From assembly GCA_002354095.1 (NCBI GenBank), contig DEKX01000026.1:138-11841 (forward strand): a stretch of 11,704 bases of DNA, read 5' to 3'. Origin of the DNA: Prevotella sp. UBA2711. GTDB taxonomy: Bacteria; Bacteroidota; Bacteroidia; Bacteroidales; Bacteroidaceae. Of the stretch, positions 11,518-11,704 are shown piece after piece; within the stretch, counting starts at the first letter, position 1, and each line of letters opens with the position of its first letter. The position numbers were made by a program, and so were the translations under genes. The notes under the pieces are model-generated. The model had not been told where the DNA came from. It saw only the letters and a program-made list of their open reading frames with translations, and made no database searches.

Positions 11518-11704
11518 CCAACGATTACGACGACATCATCAATCAGCCACACTACGAGCCCAAGCATCATCCAAGGATGTCGATGTGGAACCGTGCAGCC
11601 CAGTTTGCGCCCTTCGCCGCATTGACTGGCTACGACGCAGCCATTCAGGAGTCAGGCCGTTTGACGGACGATTGGTTAGGTTTGAGTGAATCAGGCAATG
11701 AGGA
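11514..11704 (+). CDS. YolD-like protein (truncated by the window edge)
   Basis: Sixty-three complete codons are visible, starting MTNDYDDIINQPHYEPKHHP; the frame runs off the right edge. The segment MSMWNRAAQFAPFAALTGYD and the following ESGRLTD are the signature of YolD-like proteins, which in Firmicutes are encoded next to UvrX/YqjW polymerases and are thought to act with them in damage-induced mutagenesis. The start is fixed by the AGGAGG and the ATGA overlap with the polymerase stop. Full YolD-like proteins are about 110-130 aa, so roughly half is present. Confidence 0.9.
   Translation, partial: MTNDYDDIINQPHYEPKHHPRMSMWNRAAQFAPFAALTGYDAAIQESGRLTDDWLGLSESGNE

Overview
The window looks like chromosomal DNA of a gut-type Bacteroidales species, plausibly Prevotella or a relative. 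Four or more intergenic regions carry the Bacteroidota -7 promoter box TAnnTTTG(C). Shine-Dalgarno sites are mostly absent. Several proteins match families common in that group: DUF4160/DUF2442, TIGR04076, tandem class A acid phosphatase, and a YolD-linked Y-family polymerase. Assignments come from reading the translated sequence; no database search was run.

Layout from left to right. (a) 145-1665, minus strand: an exported protein with two fused class A acid phosphatase domains. Upstream are a 20-codon stub resembling the start of a beta-carbonic anhydrase and a promoter plus about 80-nt leader. The same leader recurs at 9893-9975. (b) 1994-2101, minus: a 35-codon micro-ORF with its own good promoter. 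(c) 2102-2459 has no credible gene, but holds an 11-bp tandem repeat and three hairpins. The last hairpin is a probable terminator. (d) 2460-3606, minus: decayed and small genes, namely a 5'-truncated Hsp20 joined out of frame to a lipoprotein start, a zinc-ribbon protein, a TIGR04076 protein and a broken flavin-reductase-like gene. (e) 3607-3819: a 57-nt near-perfect palindrome between divergent promoters. (f) 3820-5653, plus: a tight five-gene operon with DUF4160, DUF2442, a tail-anchored protein with two degenerate J-like repeats, an unrecognised protein and a small J-domain protein with an intact HPD. Its terminator appears to lie inside the end of the convergent neighbour. (g) 9759 down to 5667, minus: one long tightly packed series with a DUF3267 membrane metalloprotease-like protein, an exported TonB-C-like protein, a Sel1-repeat protein, an iron-sulfur flavoprotein, two gene stubs, an 80-aa unknown, DUF1294 and an MBL-fold hydrolase. 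(h) 10003 to the right edge, plus: a Y-family translesion polymerase with a beta-clamp motif, overlapping by ATGA a YolD-like gene that runs off the window.

Two themes stand out. First, the five-gene operon (f) couples a DUF4160/DUF2442 pair, which resembles a toxin-antitoxin pair in layout, to J-domain-related proteins; I do not recognise this combination as a described system. Second, at least four gene stubs (carbonic anhydrase, lipoprotein/Hsp20, flavin reductase, DUF2400-like/ACT) suggest repeated deletions that kept the start or end of a gene and left neighbours under foreign promoters.
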